Of a stretch of DNA of 58,543 nt, positions 15,507 through 24,599 are shown one piece after another. The translations under genes and the position numbers were made by a program. The first letter of the stretch is position 1. Every line of letters starts with the position of its first letter. Source of the stretch: Bacillota bacterium (GTDB lineage: Bacteria > Bacillota > Sulfobacillia > JAJYWN01 > JAJZPE01); assembly GCA_036504675.1 (NCBI GenBank), contig DASXUT010000067.1, positions 1-58,543 on the forward strand, written 5' to 3'. The notes under the pieces are model-generated. The model made no database searches, had not been told where the DNA came from, and worked only from the letters and a program-made list of their open reading frames with translations.

Positions 15507-16246
15507 GAAAGGGCACCTCCCAGGCCGGCCGCGCCGGCCACCGAGGGCTCGGTCACCCGTTCATCGCGGACGAGCTTTCCGTCGCGCAACCGGATGATCC
15601 TTCGGCAGTGGTGGGCGATGGCTTCGTCGTGGGTGACCACGATCACCGTCCGGCCGCGCCGATTGAGGCCCTGGAAGATGGCCATGACTTCAGCTCCCGA
15701 ACGGCTGTCGAGGTTGCCGGTGGGCTCGTCGCCGAGGACGATGGCCGGGTCCGTGGCGATGGTCCGGGCGATCGCCGCCCGTTGGCACTCACCGCCGGAG
15801 AGCTGCGCCGGTCGGTGGTGCAGGCGGTGGCCCAGGCCGACCGCCTCGAGGGCCTTGATGGAGGCCTCCCGGCGGGCGGCTACCGACACCCCTCGGTAGA
15901 GGAGCGGCAGCTCCGCGTTTTGCTGGGCGGTCAGCCGGGTCAACAGGTTGAAGGTCTGGAAGATGAACCCGATCCGCCGGTTGCGGACCTCGGCCAGCTG
16001 ATTGTCGTTCTTTCGGCTGACCTCTTCGTCCAAGAGCCGGTATTCGCCGGAGGTCGGCCGGTCGAGGCAACCGATGATGTTCATCAACGTTGACTTGCCC
16101 GAGCCGGACGGCCCCATGATGGCGACCATCTCGCCCTCTTCGATGGTCAGGTCGACGTGGTCGAGGGCGTGAACGGCCGCCTCGCCGGGGTTGTAGACCT
16201 TCGAGATGTCGCGCAGATCAATGACGGCCCTGGCCACGGCCTTCAC
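15503..16246 (-). CDS. MacB/LolD-type ABC transporter ATPase
   Basis: 247 residues from GTG 16246, which overlaps the adaptor stop. Walker A is GPSGSGKST, the signature LSGGECQRAAIAR (E in place of the more common Q), Walker B IVLGDEPTGNLD, and a D-loop with switch His in VVTHD. It belongs to the MacB/LolD/FtsE branch, which partners FtsX-type permeases. Powers efflux with the neighbouring permease and adaptor. Confidence 0.95.
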   Translation of the reverse strand: MKAVARAVIDLRDISKVYNPGEAAVHALDHVDLTIEEGEMVAIMGPSGSGKSTLMNIIGCLDRPTSGEYRLLDEEVSRKNDNQLAEVRNRRIGFIFQTFNLLTRLTAQQNAELPLLYRGVSVAARREASIKALEAVGLGHRLHHRPAQLSGGECQRAAIARTIATDPAIVLGDEPTGNLDSRSGAEVMAIFQGLNRRGRTVIVVTHDEAIAHHCRRIIRLRDGKLVRDERVTEPSVAGAAGLGGALS

Positions 16247-18012
16247 CTGCCGCCGGTGGTCGACTGAGTGCCTTGCTGACGGGCCGGTTCCGAACGGGTG
16301 CCGCCGAAGCCGCCCATCCCGCCGAACAGGCCGCCGGATCCTGAACTGCTGGTGCCGGTGACGACCGTCTGCCCCTCCTGCAAGCCGCCCGTGATCTCGA
16401 TGTTCTGGTCGTCGGCCAGGCCGATCTGGACCTCAACGCTCTTCAGCTCGGTCCCTTCGACGACCCTGACGAAGCTGTGGCCCCTGGAGGTGGTGACCGC
16501 CTCGACCGGCACGGTCAGGACGTTCTGCCGCTGGGCGATCATGATCGTCACGTCGCCGGTCATCCCGGCCAGGATGCCGTCGTTCTTGCCGAGGGTCAAC
16601 TCCACCGGGTAGGTGGTCACGCCCTGCGCCACCGTGCCGGTCAGGGAGACGTTGGTGACCTTGGCCGGGAAGCTCTTTCCCCCGATGGCCTGGACGGCGA
16701 CAGTCCCCGTCTGCCCGAGCTTGACCTGGTTGATGTCGAGCTCGTCGACGTTGATGGTGACGACCATCTTGGATAGGTCGACGATGGTGAAGGCCGGCGT
16801 GGCGCCGCCGGCGCCGGCGGAATCGCCGACCTTGAGGTTTGACGCGGTCACCACGCCGCCGAGCGGGGCGGTGACGACCAGGTCGGCCTGCTGCTTCAGG
16901 AGGCTATCCAGGCTGGCCTGCATCTGGCTGAGCTTGGCTTCTTCCGCCTGGAGGTCGGTCGTGGTCACGGTGGACTCTGGGTTTTTCATGGTGTCCAGAC
17001 TGTTTTCCGCCGAGGCCAGGTCGATCTCGGCCTGCTTCTCCGAGGCGACCAGAGAATCGTTGGTCATCGTCAACAGGATTTGGCCCGCCGTGACGGTGTC
17101 GCCGGCCTGGATGTTGACGGCCGCGGCCGTGCCGGAGGTCTTGGCGGTGACGTTGGCCGTCTTGGCCACGGCTGAAGTGTACATGGCGATTTGACCTTTG
17201 GGGTGGGGTAGGGTGACGCCTCCGGACATCCCCGGCCGGAGTCCGTCATCCGTACCCGGATTGTCGAGGGTGAACGTCACCGAGTAGGTCGCGTCATAGA
17301 GCCCCCTGGGCACACCTTGGGGGTTGATGTAGGTGACCGTGCCGGTCCTGGTCGGTCCATTGCCAAACACGGCCGTACCGGTCTGACCGACGTAGACCCG
17401 GTTGAGCGCCAGCTGGCTGACGGACAGGGTCATCGTCATGTTGTTCAGGTCGATGATGGTGAAGGCCGCGCTCCCGGCAGACACCGAATCGCCCGTCGAG
17501 ACACTGACCGCGGTGGCCAAACCGCTGATCGGGGCGGCGACCGTCAGGTTGGCCAGGTCCTGCTGCCTGAGGGCCAGCGTCCGCTTGGCCTGATCGACCT
17601 TCTGCGTGGCCAGGTCAATGGAATTCTGGCTGGCCTTGGAAGGCGGCGCCTTCATGTCGGCGTAGCGCAACTGCTCGATGGCCAGATTGGAGCGGGCCGT
17701 GGCGATCTGGTCACCCAAGCTGTCGTTGCTGAGGGCGGCCAGGACCTGCCCTTCGGTGACCTTGCTGCCGACCTGGACGTTGACCGACGCGACCGTTCCC
17801 GAGGCCGCGGGTTTGACGCTCTGCTCCTTCTGGCCGAGGATCGTGCCGTTGTCAGAGATGGTGACGGTGACGTCACCCCGCTGGACTGACGCCGTGGCGT
17901 ACTTGGACAGGGCCGTCGTGTTCTGGCTTGCGCGCGACCGGGCAAAGACGTAACCGCCCGCGCCGACGAGCACGACCAGGACCAAAATGATGACCAGGGT
18001 CCGACGCTTCAA
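16243..18012 (-). CDS. Efflux adaptor (HlyD/MacA family) with two tandem adaptor modules
   Basis: 589 residues from TTG 18012, chosen because GGAGGG lies 6 bases upstream and KRRTLVIILVLVVLVGAGGYVF is a clear N-terminal anchor. The frame is open to 18099 but that part looks non-coding. A first lipoyl/hairpin/barrel unit (VKPAASGTVASVNVQVGSKV.. to about residue 275) is followed by a second one (TSGTAAAVNIQAGDTV.., TAPLGGVVTASNLKVGD.., to about 545). Normal MacA-type adaptors have one unit in about 400 residues. The tail is Gly/Ser/Gln-rich. It should sit outside the membrane and couple the permease to its substrate. Confidence 0.88.
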   Translation of the reverse strand: MKRRTLVIILVLVVLVGAGGYVFARSRASQNTTALSKYATASVQRGDVTVTISDNGTILGQKEQSVKPAASGTVASVNVQVGSKVTEGQVLAALSNDSLGDQIATARSNLAIEQLRYADMKAPPSKASQNSIDLATQKVDQAKRTLALRQQDLANLTVAAPISGLATAVSVSTGDSVSAGSAAFTIIDLNNMTMTLSVSQLALNRVYVGQTGTAVFGNGPTRTGTVTYINPQGVPRGLYDATYSVTFTLDNPGTDDGLRPGMSGGVTLPHPKGQIAMYTSAVAKTANVTAKTSGTAAAVNIQAGDTVTAGQILLTMTNDSLVASEKQAEIDLASAENSLDTMKNPESTVTTTDLQAEEAKLSQMQASLDSLLKQQADLVVTAPLGGVVTASNLKVGDSAGAGGATPAFTIVDLSKMVVTINVDELDINQVKLGQTGTVAVQAIGGKSFPAKVTNVSLTGTVAQGVTTYPVELTLGKNDGILAGMTGDVTIMIAQRQNVLTVPVEAVTTSRGHSFVRVVEGTELKSVEVQIGLADDQNIEITGGLQEGQTVVTGTSSSGSGGLFGGMGGFGGTRSEPARQQGTQSTTGGR

Positions 18013-18125
18013 GGGACTCCCTCCATTTGCCGCCGCTTTGCGGACACCAGCGGTGCCGGGGCGAAACGAACTGGCCCTAGGCAACAATTCAGGATACACC
18101 GTTTGGCCCCTTGCACTCAGGTTCA

Positions 18126-18158
18126 GGTTAACCCAAAAGTATTAACGATTGGTTAACC
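18126..18158. promoter_or_regulatory. Twin GGTTAACC palindromes upstream of the efflux operon
   Basis: Two identical 8-bp palindromes, 18126-18133 and 18151-18158, 25 bases apart, lie in an AT-rich patch about 115 bases before the adaptor start. Between them the minus strand reads TTAATACT, a possible -10. Probable operator for a dimeric regulator. The regulator is not in this window as far as I can tell. Confidence 0.4.
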
Positions 18159-18168
18159 TCGCGGATAA

Positions 18169-18708
18169 ATTTCCCTTTACCGCGGCGGGGCCTCTTCCGC
18201 CGCCACCGACCTCGCCGGTCTGGGAGCTGGCTCATTCGACGCTGTCCTGCTGATGGGACCCCTCTACCACCTTCTGAAGGAGGAGGACCGGCGGCGGGCG
18301 GCCGCCGAGGCCAGGCGCGTGCTGAGGCCCGGGGGTCTCCTTCTTGCCTCTTTCATCAGCCGCTACGCCCCCCTCAGGGACGTGGCCAAGTTCGAGCCCG
18401 ACTGGATCGTCGAGCACCAGGCCGATGCCGAGGCCGTGTTGGCCAGAGGGGTGCTGGTCGCCCCGACCGGCTTCACCGACGCCTACTTCGCCCATCCGAC
18501 CGAGGTCTTGCCGTTCATGAAGGAGTGCGGGTACGAGGCCCTTGACCTGGTCGCCTGCGAGGGCGTGATCAGCATGATCGAGGAGAAGGTCAACGGGTTG
18601 ACCGGCGCGGCCTGGGAGGCCTGGGTCGACCTCAACCACCGCCTGGGCAAGGACCCATCGGTCCATGGCGGGGCGGAGCATCTGCTCTACGTCGGACGCA
18701 GGACATGA
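18169..18708 (+). pseudogene. 5'-truncated SAM-dependent methyltransferase
   Basis: The frame opens after TAA at 18166 with no start codon before ATG 18253. Residues upstream of that ATG already match the class I methyltransferase fold (DLAGLGAGSFDAVLLMGPLYHL, motif IV region split here), followed by RVLRPGGLLLASFISR. The SAM-binding motif I is absent, so the N-terminal ~60-80 residues are lost. Even if made from ATG 18253 (151 residues) it could not bind SAM. It ends close to a terminator and abuts the efflux promoter, so a rearrangement probably removed its 5' part. Confidence 0.65.
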
Positions 18709-18758
18709 CGGTCGCCGGCCCCGCCTGACCGTCCTTGCCGGAATCGTCTCCGGATGAA

Positions 18759-18786
18759 GAAAGGCCGACCTCGCGGTCGGCCTTTC
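18759..18786. terminator. Bidirectional terminator
   Basis: GAAAGGCCGACC and GGTCGGCCTTTC pair perfectly (12 bp, loop TCGC). It lies between the methyltransferase remnant (+) and the end of the liv operon (-). The minus-strand tail is TTCATC and the plus-strand tail TCCGTC. Confidence 0.7.
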
Positions 18787-18866
18787 TCCGTCGGGTTCGG
18801 GCCCGGGAACCGGAACCGGGACGTGAGCGGGGAAAACCGGGGCGGGGGGGAGATGGGAGGTGTGGT

Positions 18867-19442
18867 TCAGGCGTGGAGCTTCTTCATCACGTGGGCCATG
18901 TTCTCGCAGAAGTGCTTGATCGTGTCCAGCCCTTCCTGGTCCTTGTCGGCGTCCCGGGCCCCGCGGGTACCGGCCACCGACATGCTCCAGTAGCTTGAGC
19001 CGGGGACGATCATGTCGTTGATGTAAAACCACATGAGGAGTTGGGCGAAGGCCAGGTTATGACCGGTCCGGCGGGCGACCGTGATCGGGCCGCCGACCTT
19101 CCCGGACATGAACTTGCCCGACCAGCGCGAGGAGAAACCGACCCGGTCCAAAAGGGCCATCAACTGCGGGACGACCGAGCTGTAGTAGACCGGCGAGCCC
19201 AGGATGATCCCGTCGGCCTCATACATCTTGTCGGCGATGGGCTCGAAGTCGTCGCCCTCGATGACGCACCGGTTGGCCTTGACGCAGCCGTAGCAGCCGT
19301 CACAGGGCTGGACGGTCTTGCCCCGTAGACTGATCAACTCGGTCTCGAAGCCCTGCTCCTTCAACTGGTCAAGAGCGAAACGGACCAGGTACTCAGTGTT
19401 GCCTTCCTTCCGCAAGCTGCCGCTGATGCCGACGACTTTCAT
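18867..19442 (-). CDS. Iron-sulfur flavoprotein / NADPH-dependent FMN reductase-like
   Basis: 191 residues, start ATG directly after the TetR stop (TAGATG). GISGSLRKEGNT (residues 5-16) is the FMN phosphate loop. CDGCYGCVKANRC near residues 47-59 gives compact Cys spacing like that of iron-sulfur flavoproteins, and GSPVYYSSVVPQLMALLDRVG is the second FMN loop. Probably an electron-transfer flavoprotein taking electrons from ferredoxin. Last gene of the liv operon; its role with the transporter is not clear. Confidence 0.85.
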   Translation of the reverse strand: MKVVGISGSLRKEGNTEYLVRFALDQLKEQGFETELISLRGKTVQPCDGCYGCVKANRCVIEGDDFEPIADKMYEADGIILGSPVYYSSVVPQLMALLDRVGFSSRWSGKFMSGKVGGPITVARRTGHNLAFAQLLMWFYINDMIVPGSSYWSMSVAGTRGARDADKDQEGLDTIKHFCENMAHVMKKLHA

Positions 19443-20186
19443 CTAGGACTCCCCCTTTCCCTCGTTGGGTCCGCTTCCCTCGTTGGGTCCGCGCCGGCTG
19501 TCCAGGCCATGGAGGATGAATTCCAGGATGGTCTCCATGGCTTTCTTGGGCGGTTCACGCCCTTCCCAGACCGGCCAGCGCTCGCCGGTAAAGACGGAGA
19601 TGCCCATCAGACAGTAGGCCAGAGCTTCCGGGTCCAGATCCCGAACCGAGCCCTCGGCCATGGCCGGCTTCAACCGGTCGGCGTAGGCCCGGGCGAAGGA
19701 ACTGTAGTACCAGCGGTAGAGGTCGTGGTCGACGTATTCAGCGTCGCGGATCAACCGGTAGAGCTTGTCGTGCCGGAGGATGAAGCGATGGAAGGCCCGG
19801 ACGCCCGCCCTTTCTGCCTCACGCCGGTCCTGATGACGCCCGGCCACCATCTGCAGATCCCGCCTGACCGTCTGATGGAGGTGGATGATGAGCTGCCGGA
19901 AGACCGCCTTCTTGGACTTGAAGTAGAGGTAGAACGTGCCCTGGCCGATGCCGGCCCGGCTGGTTATCTCGAAGACTGAGGCGTCGTAGTAGCCCTTCTC
20001 GCCGAAGACCTCCTCGGCGGCATGCAGGATGCGGTCGTAGGTGATGGCCCCGCGCTTGGTCTTGGGCGGGGTGACCAGATGGGCCCCGGTCGGCCCCGGA
20101 TCGACCTCGGTCTCCTCCGGGCAGGTGTCGGTCTCGGGAACCGTCTCGGGGACCTGGTCGTCGGCGGGCGAGCGTCGGTGGGGCAT
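19443..20186 (-). CDS. TetR-family transcriptional regulator
   Basis: 247 residues from ATG 20186 (AGAGGAGA 7 bases upstream). A disordered 45-residue N-terminal extension precedes the HTH: ILHAAEEVFGEKGYYDASVFEITSRAGIGQGTFYLYFKSKKAVF is split over residues ~55-100 and is the classic TetR_N. The C-terminal ligand domain contains RFILRHDKLYRLIRDAEYVD. In such operons it often senses acyl-CoA, and it sits beside an acyl-CoA ligase and liv genes, so autoregulation of the operon is likely. The inverted repeat at 27498-27519 is a candidate operator. Confidence 0.9.
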   Translation of the reverse strand: MPHRRSPADDQVPETVPETDTCPEETEVDPGPTGAHLVTPPKTKRGAITYDRILHAAEEVFGEKGYYDASVFEITSRAGIGQGTFYLYFKSKKAVFRQLIIHLHQTVRRDLQMVAGRHQDRREAERAGVRAFHRFILRHDKLYRLIRDAEYVDHDLYRWYYSSFARAYADRLKPAMAEGSVRDLDPEALAYCLMGISVFTGERWPVWEGREPPKKAMETILEFILHGLDSRRGPNEGSGPNEGKGES

Positions 20187-20217
20187 CGTCAACTCTCCTC
20201 TGTGAGCTCGGGCTGGC

Positions 20218-20249
20218 GCGTCGGGTCGGGTCGCCCGCGTCGGGTCGGG
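20218..20249 (-). repeat. 13-bp direct repeat GCGTCGGGTCGGG x2
   Basis: Copies at 20218-20230 and 20237-20249 in the 76-base gap between livK and the TetR gene. Possibly a weak folded element in the mRNA; no clear role. Confidence 0.4.
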
Positions 20250-20262
20250 CCGCTTCGACCCG

Positions 20263-21477
20263 CTATTTCCGGTCCTTCCAGTTGGGCACGGGATAGGTCA
20301 GCTGGGTCGTGGCCAGCTTGTCGGGGAAGACGATCTCCTGCTTGCCGCCGCGCCACTGGACGATGATCAGGTTCGTGAAGCCCTGATACTTGGCGACCCG
20401 GCTGGGCTTGAAGCTCAGTTCCATCCCCAGGGGCGAGGCGTATTTGGTGGCCGCCAGGGCTTTCTTGATCTGCGCCTGGTCGAGCTTGCCGGCGGTCTTG
20501 ATGGCGTCCATCACGGTCATCGCGTTGGTGTAGGCCAATGGAGCCCAGTAGCTATTGGGGGCTGAGCCGAACTTGGCCTTGTAGGCGTCGTTGAACTTCT
20601 TGGCCTCCGGCGTCGGTGCGGCGTCCGGACTCCAGACCACCAGGCCGGCCATGTACTCGGCTTCCTTGACCTTGCCGAAGTCCTTCGGCCAGCCCGGGGT
20701 GTAGGCGACGATCAAGTTCGGGTTGAAGCCGGCTTCCTTGGACTGAGTGACCATCGGGATGGCGTCGGCCGGGTAGCCGATCCAGACCAAGGTGTCAGGC
20801 TTGTAGCCCTTGATCTTGGTGAGGAGGGCCGAGAGGTCCGGGCTGCCCGACTTGAACGGCTCGAAGCCGAGGATCTTGATCCCGGTATCCTTGAGGGCCT
20901 CCTTGAGCATATCGACGTTGCTGGTCCCGAAGAGGCCGTCCTCATGGGCCACGACGATGTTCGGGACCTTGGCCGCGACGAGGAAGTTCTTCAGCGTGTC
21001 GACGTTCATGTATTCCCACGGGTGGTAGTGGAAGAACCAATCGGCGTCGCCGAAGGCCTGCTCGACCGCACGGGCGGCGGCCCCCGTCAGGGCCATGATC
21101 GGGGCGTATTGCTGCTGATACTTCTTGGCCGGCTCGGCCAGGGCCTTGACGACGGTGCTGGAGACCTCACCCATGACCACCGGCACGTTGTCCTTGGTGA
21201 TCAGCTTCTCGAAGCTGGCCACCGCGGCGGTCGCGTCCTTGGAGTCCTCGACGAGGATTTCGACCTTTCGTCCAAGGATGCCTCCAGCCGCGTTGACCTC
21301 TTCTTGAGCCATGAGGAAGGCATTCTTCATCTCTTGCCCGGTGGCCGCCGAAGGACCGGACAGGGGAGCCAGGGCCCCGAGCTTGATGGCCCCCTTCGGA
21401 GCGCAACCGGCCAAGGTCAGCGCGCTGGTGACCGCCAGGACCAGGCACAGTAAGAGCATCCCGAGCTTCTTGGACAC
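20263..21477 (-). CDS. livK: Branched-chain amino acid-type ABC importer, substrate-binding lipoprotein
   Basis: 404 residues from GTG 21477, which has GGAGGG at proper distance; the ATG at 21492 contains that site and is unlikely. A signal peptide ends in the lipobox LTLAGC. LGALAPLSGPSAATGQEM and GGILGRKVEILVEDS are the typical peri_BP_6 (HAAT) lobes, and FFHYHPWEYMN is a ligand-region variant. Anchored outside the membrane, it delivers substrate to LivHM. With an acyl-CoA ligase in the operon the substrate may be an aromatic, branched or short fatty acid rather than leucine (inference). Confidence 0.9.
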   Translation of the reverse strand: MSKKLGMLLLCLVLAVTSALTLAGCAPKGAIKLGALAPLSGPSAATGQEMKNAFLMAQEEVNAAGGILGRKVEILVEDSKDATAAVASFEKLITKDNVPVVMGEVSSTVVKALAEPAKKYQQQYAPIMALTGAAARAVEQAFGDADWFFHYHPWEYMNVDTLKNFLVAAKVPNIVVAHEDGLFGTSNVDMLKEALKDTGIKILGFEPFKSGSPDLSALLTKIKGYKPDTLVWIGYPADAIPMVTQSKEAGFNPNLIVAYTPGWPKDFGKVKEAEYMAGLVVWSPDAAPTPEAKKFNDAYKAKFGSAPNSYWAPLAYTNAMTVMDAIKTAGKLDQAQIKKALAATKYASPLGMELSFKPSRVAKYQGFTNLIIVQWRGGKQEIVFPDKLATTQLTYPVPNWKDRK

Positions 21478-21517
21478 TTCCAGACCCTCCATATTAGAGC
21501 CGTCTTGGATTCCTGGG

Positions 21518-23080
21518 TCAGGCCGACTTGGATTCCCGCAGGACCCGTTTGAGGATCTTACCGACCCCGCTCTTTGGCAGACTGTCAGTGAGTGTGTAGT
21601 GCTTGGGTATTTTGTAGCGGGCGATCTTGCCTTGGAGGAATTGAGCCAGTTCTTCGGGCGTCGGGTTGTGGCCCGGCCGGGGCACGATGAAAGCCTTGCC
21701 TACCTCCCCCCATTTATCATCAGGGACGCCGATGACCGCGACTTCGGAAACCTTCGGATGAGTAGATAACACCGCCTCGACTTCGACCGGGAAGACGTTC
21801 TCACCGCCCGAGATGAACATGTCTTTCTTGCGGTCCATGATGTAGAAGAAACCGTCCGCGTCGACCGCGGCGATGTCGCCGGTGTGGACCCACCCGTCGA
21901 TGAGCGTGTCGGCGGTGGCTTTCTCGTTCTGCCAGTAGCCGGAGAAGACTACCGGCCCGGACAGGAGGAGCTCGCCGAGCTCGTCGGGCTTGGTTTGGTG
22001 GCCCTCTTCGTCGACCACCTTGGCCTGGCAATACATGAAGGGGATGCCGACCGACCGCCACTTGGCCTTCATCGTCTCCCAGGAGAGCCGCTTCCACGGC
22101 ATGAAGAGGTTGTTCGGGCCGCCCTCGGTGATCCCCATGCCCTGGACGAAGACCGTCCCCCGGTCCCAGAAGGGCTCCATCACCGGCCGGGGACAGGCGG
22201 CCGCCCCGGACATCACGCACTCGAGCGAGGAGAGGTCCGTCTTGGCGAAGCTGGGGAGCTGCTCCATCATGTGGTACATGGTGGCCGCCCCGAAGAGCAT
22301 CGTGATCCTGTGCTTGGGGATCCAATCGAGGATCTCTTGCGGGTCGAAGCCGCGGTCGAGGAGCAACCGTCCGCCGGCGAAGATGAGCGGTAGGGTCAGG
22401 AGGTTCCAGCCGCCGGTGTGGAAGAACGGCAGCATGTTGGGGGCGGTCGAGTTCGGTCCGAGGCCCCAGCAGACGGCCTCGCTGACCATGTTGAAGTAGA
22501 AGGCCCGGTGGGATAGGATGGCCGCCTTGGGGAGTCCGGTCGTCCCTCCGGTGAACAGGAGCAGGTGCGGGTCGGCGAGGTCGATGGGGGAGGCGTCCGG
22601 CACCGCGTCGCGGGCCTTGGCCAGCAGCTCCTGGTAGTCGATGGCCCCGGCCGCGTCGACCGTGTCGGTCCCCCGGCCGATGCGGATGGCCGCTTCGACC
22701 CCCGGTGACATGGCCAACTGGGCGGCCAGGGCGGCGAAGTCCGCCTCGTAGGCCAAGACCTTCGGCCCGGTGAGCTTGATCATGAAGGTCAACTCGTCCG
22801 GGGACAGGCGCAGGTTGAGGGGCACGAGGACGAGCCCGGTCTTCTGGGTGGCGAAGAAGAAATCGAAGTACTCGATGATGTTCCGGGCCAGGACGGCCAC
22901 CCGGTCGCCCTTCTTCAGGCCCAACCCGGCGGTGAGCGCGTTGGCCAGCCTCCGTGCTCTCGAGTTCAGTTCGCCATAGGTGTACCAGCGCCCAGCGGGT
23001 TCGTACCAGACCACCTCCCGGTCGGGGTAGACCCCGGCCTTTCGCTCCAGGAGGTCAAGGGTCCATCTCCAGTCGCTCAC
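21518..23080 (-). CDS. AMP-dependent acyl-CoA ligase
   Basis: 520 residues from GTG 23080 with GAGGAGGAGG upstream. A3 motif LLLFTGGTTGLPKAAILSH near residue 172, A5-like GITEGGPN, A7 DGWVHTGDIAAVDADGFF, A8 DRKKDMFISGGENVFPVEVE, and the C-terminal Lys in LPKSGVGKILKRVLR. It activates a carboxylic acid to acyl-AMP and then acyl-CoA in the cytoplasm. Linked to a HAAT importer, it probably activates the imported acid. The chain length cannot be told from sequence. Confidence 0.94.
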   Translation of the reverse strand: MSDWRWTLDLLERKAGVYPDREVVWYEPAGRWYTYGELNSRARRLANALTAGLGLKKGDRVAVLARNIIEYFDFFFATQKTGLVLVPLNLRLSPDELTFMIKLTGPKVLAYEADFAALAAQLAMSPGVEAAIRIGRGTDTVDAAGAIDYQELLAKARDAVPDASPIDLADPHLLLFTGGTTGLPKAAILSHRAFYFNMVSEAVCWGLGPNSTAPNMLPFFHTGGWNLLTLPLIFAGGRLLLDRGFDPQEILDWIPKHRITMLFGAATMYHMMEQLPSFAKTDLSSLECVMSGAAACPRPVMEPFWDRGTVFVQGMGITEGGPNNLFMPWKRLSWETMKAKWRSVGIPFMYCQAKVVDEEGHQTKPDELGELLLSGPVVFSGYWQNEKATADTLIDGWVHTGDIAAVDADGFFYIMDRKKDMFISGGENVFPVEVEAVLSTHPKVSEVAVIGVPDDKWGEVGKAFIVPRPGHNPTPEELAQFLQGKIARYKIPKHYTLTDSLPKSGVGKILKRVLRESKSA

Positions 23081-23146
23081 CGGATCCTCCTCCTCTCGTG
23101 ATCGGGCCTCGGCGGTTTGGGGCTGAGCGCGGCCAAGGCCGCGCCT

Positions 23147-23866
23147 TTACAATCCAAGGTAGGCCTGGCGGACCCGGTCGTCAGCCAGGAGTTCTTGACT
23201 GGTTCCCTGATGGACGACCCGGCCGTTCTCCAGGACGTAACCGCGATCGGCGAAACGCAGGCTACGCCAGACGTTCTGCTCGACCAGCAGGACGGTGACG
23301 CCCTGCCGGTTGATTTCCGCCAGGGCCTGGAAGACCGCGTCGACGAGGACCGGGGCCAGCCCGAGGGAGGGCTCGTCGACGAGGAGCATCTTCGGGTCGG
23401 CCATCAACGCCCGGGCCAGGGCGAGCATCTGTTGCTCGCCGCCGCTCATCGTCCCGGCCGCCTGTCCCAGGCGTTCCGCCAACCGGGGGAAGACGCTCAG
23501 GACGCGATCCTCGACCTGGCGGTGATGACGGCGGGCCCTGGGCAGGTAGGCCGCCCCCAACTCGAGGTTCTCGCGGACGGTCATCCTGGGAAAGACATAG
23601 CGTCCCTGCGGCACCTGGGACAGCCCCAGGCGGACGATCCGGGCGGGGGAGAGGCCGGCCAGCGGCCGCCCGTCGAAGGAGACCCGCCCATGGGCCGCCC
23701 GGTGCAGCCCGGAGATGGCCCGCATGAGGGTGGTCTTGCCGGCCGAGTTGGCCCCCACCAGGGCCACCGCCTCGCCGGGGGAGACTCTCAGGTCGATCTC
23801 CCGGAGGACCTGGACGCTGCCGTGGCTGGCCGACAGGCCGGCGACTTCGAGAAGCGCCTCAGTCAT
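23147..23866 (-). CDS. livF: HAAT importer ATPase LivF
   Basis: 239 residues from ATG 23866; AAGGAT lies upstream and ATG 23875 is an alternative. Walker A GANSAGKTTLMRAI, signature TMSGGEQQMLALARAL, Walker B MLLVDEPSLGLAP, and the short LivF form with VTVLLVEQN. Its start overlaps the end of livG. It pairs with LivG to drive LivHM. Confidence 0.95.
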   Translation of the reverse strand: MTEALLEVAGLSASHGSVQVLREIDLRVSPGEAVALVGANSAGKTTLMRAISGLHRAAHGRVSFDGRPLAGLSPARIVRLGLSQVPQGRYVFPRMTVRENLELGAAYLPRARRHHRQVEDRVLSVFPRLAERLGQAAGTMSGGEQQMLALARALMADPKMLLVDEPSLGLAPVLVDAVFQALAEINRQGVTVLLVEQNVWRSLRFADRGYVLENGRVVHQGTSQELLADDRVRQAYLGL

Positions 23867-24599
23867 GGCCCTCATCCTTCTCTCCGAGATAGGCCTCGAT
23901 CACCGCCGGGTCGCGGGCCACCTCGGTGTAGGTCCCGGCGGCCAGCTGGCGGCCGTAGTGCATGACGATGACCCGGTCGCAGACGTCGCGGACAGTGCTC
24001 ATCACATGCTCGATGACCAAGACGGTGACCCCGAGGTCGCGGATTTTCCTCACCAGGGTGATGGCCTCGGCCGCCTCGGCCTGGGTCAACCCCTCCATCA
24101 CTTCATCGAGGAGGAGGAGGCGGGGGGAGGGGGCCAGCGCCCGGGCCATCTCCAGGCGCTTCAGCTCGACCGCGTTCAATTGCCTGGTCACCTGCCCCGC
24201 CTTGGAGGCCAGCCCGACCAGGTCGAGGAGACGGCGGGCCTCTTCGCGGGCCCGCCCCTGGGGCAGGGGACGGGGACGCCCAAAGATGGCTCCGATCATC
24301 ACGTTCTCCTCGACCGTCATCTCCTCGAAGGGCTGAACCACCTGGAAGGTCCGGCCGATGCCGCAGTGACAGCGCTGGTGCGGTCCGAGGCGGGTGATGT
24401 CCCGGTCCCCCAGGAACAGGCGGCCGGAGTCAAGGGGGTAGACGCCGGAGATCAGGTTGAAGGTGGTCGTCTTGCCGGCCCCGTTGGGACCGATCAGCCC
24501 GAGGATCTCGCCCTCGTCCGCGGTGAAGGACAGCCCGTCGACGGCCGTCAGTCCGCCGAAGCGCTTGCCGAGCGCTTCCGCGGCCAGGAGGGTCGCCAT
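23859..24599 (-). CDS. livG: HAAT importer ATPase LivG
   Basis: 246 residues. [12 protein letters not shown], Walker [15 protein letters not shown], the LivG-type [19 protein letters not shown], Walker [14 protein letters not shown] (E-V-M in place of the common E-P-A) and [10 protein letters not shown]. The first 52 bases overlap the 3' end of livM in another frame, which is longer than usual for such operons. Confidence 0.95.
   Translation of the reverse strand: MATLLAAEALGKRFGGLTAVDGLSFTADEGEILGLIGPNGAGKTTTFNLISGVYPLDSGRLFLGDRDITRLGPHQRCHCGIGRTFQVVQPFEEMTVEENVMIGAIFGRPRPLPQGRAREEARRLLDLVGLASKAGQVTRQLNAVELKRLEMARALAPSPRLLLLDEVMEGLTQAEAAEAITLVRKIRDLGVTVLVIEHVMSTVRDVCDRVIVMHYGRQLAAGTYTEVARDPAVIEAYLGEKDEGHD

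Noticed and set aside
20205-20260. CRISPR-like repeat
   Set aside because: Only two 13-bp copies with a 6-base gap; no array structure and no cas genes in the window.
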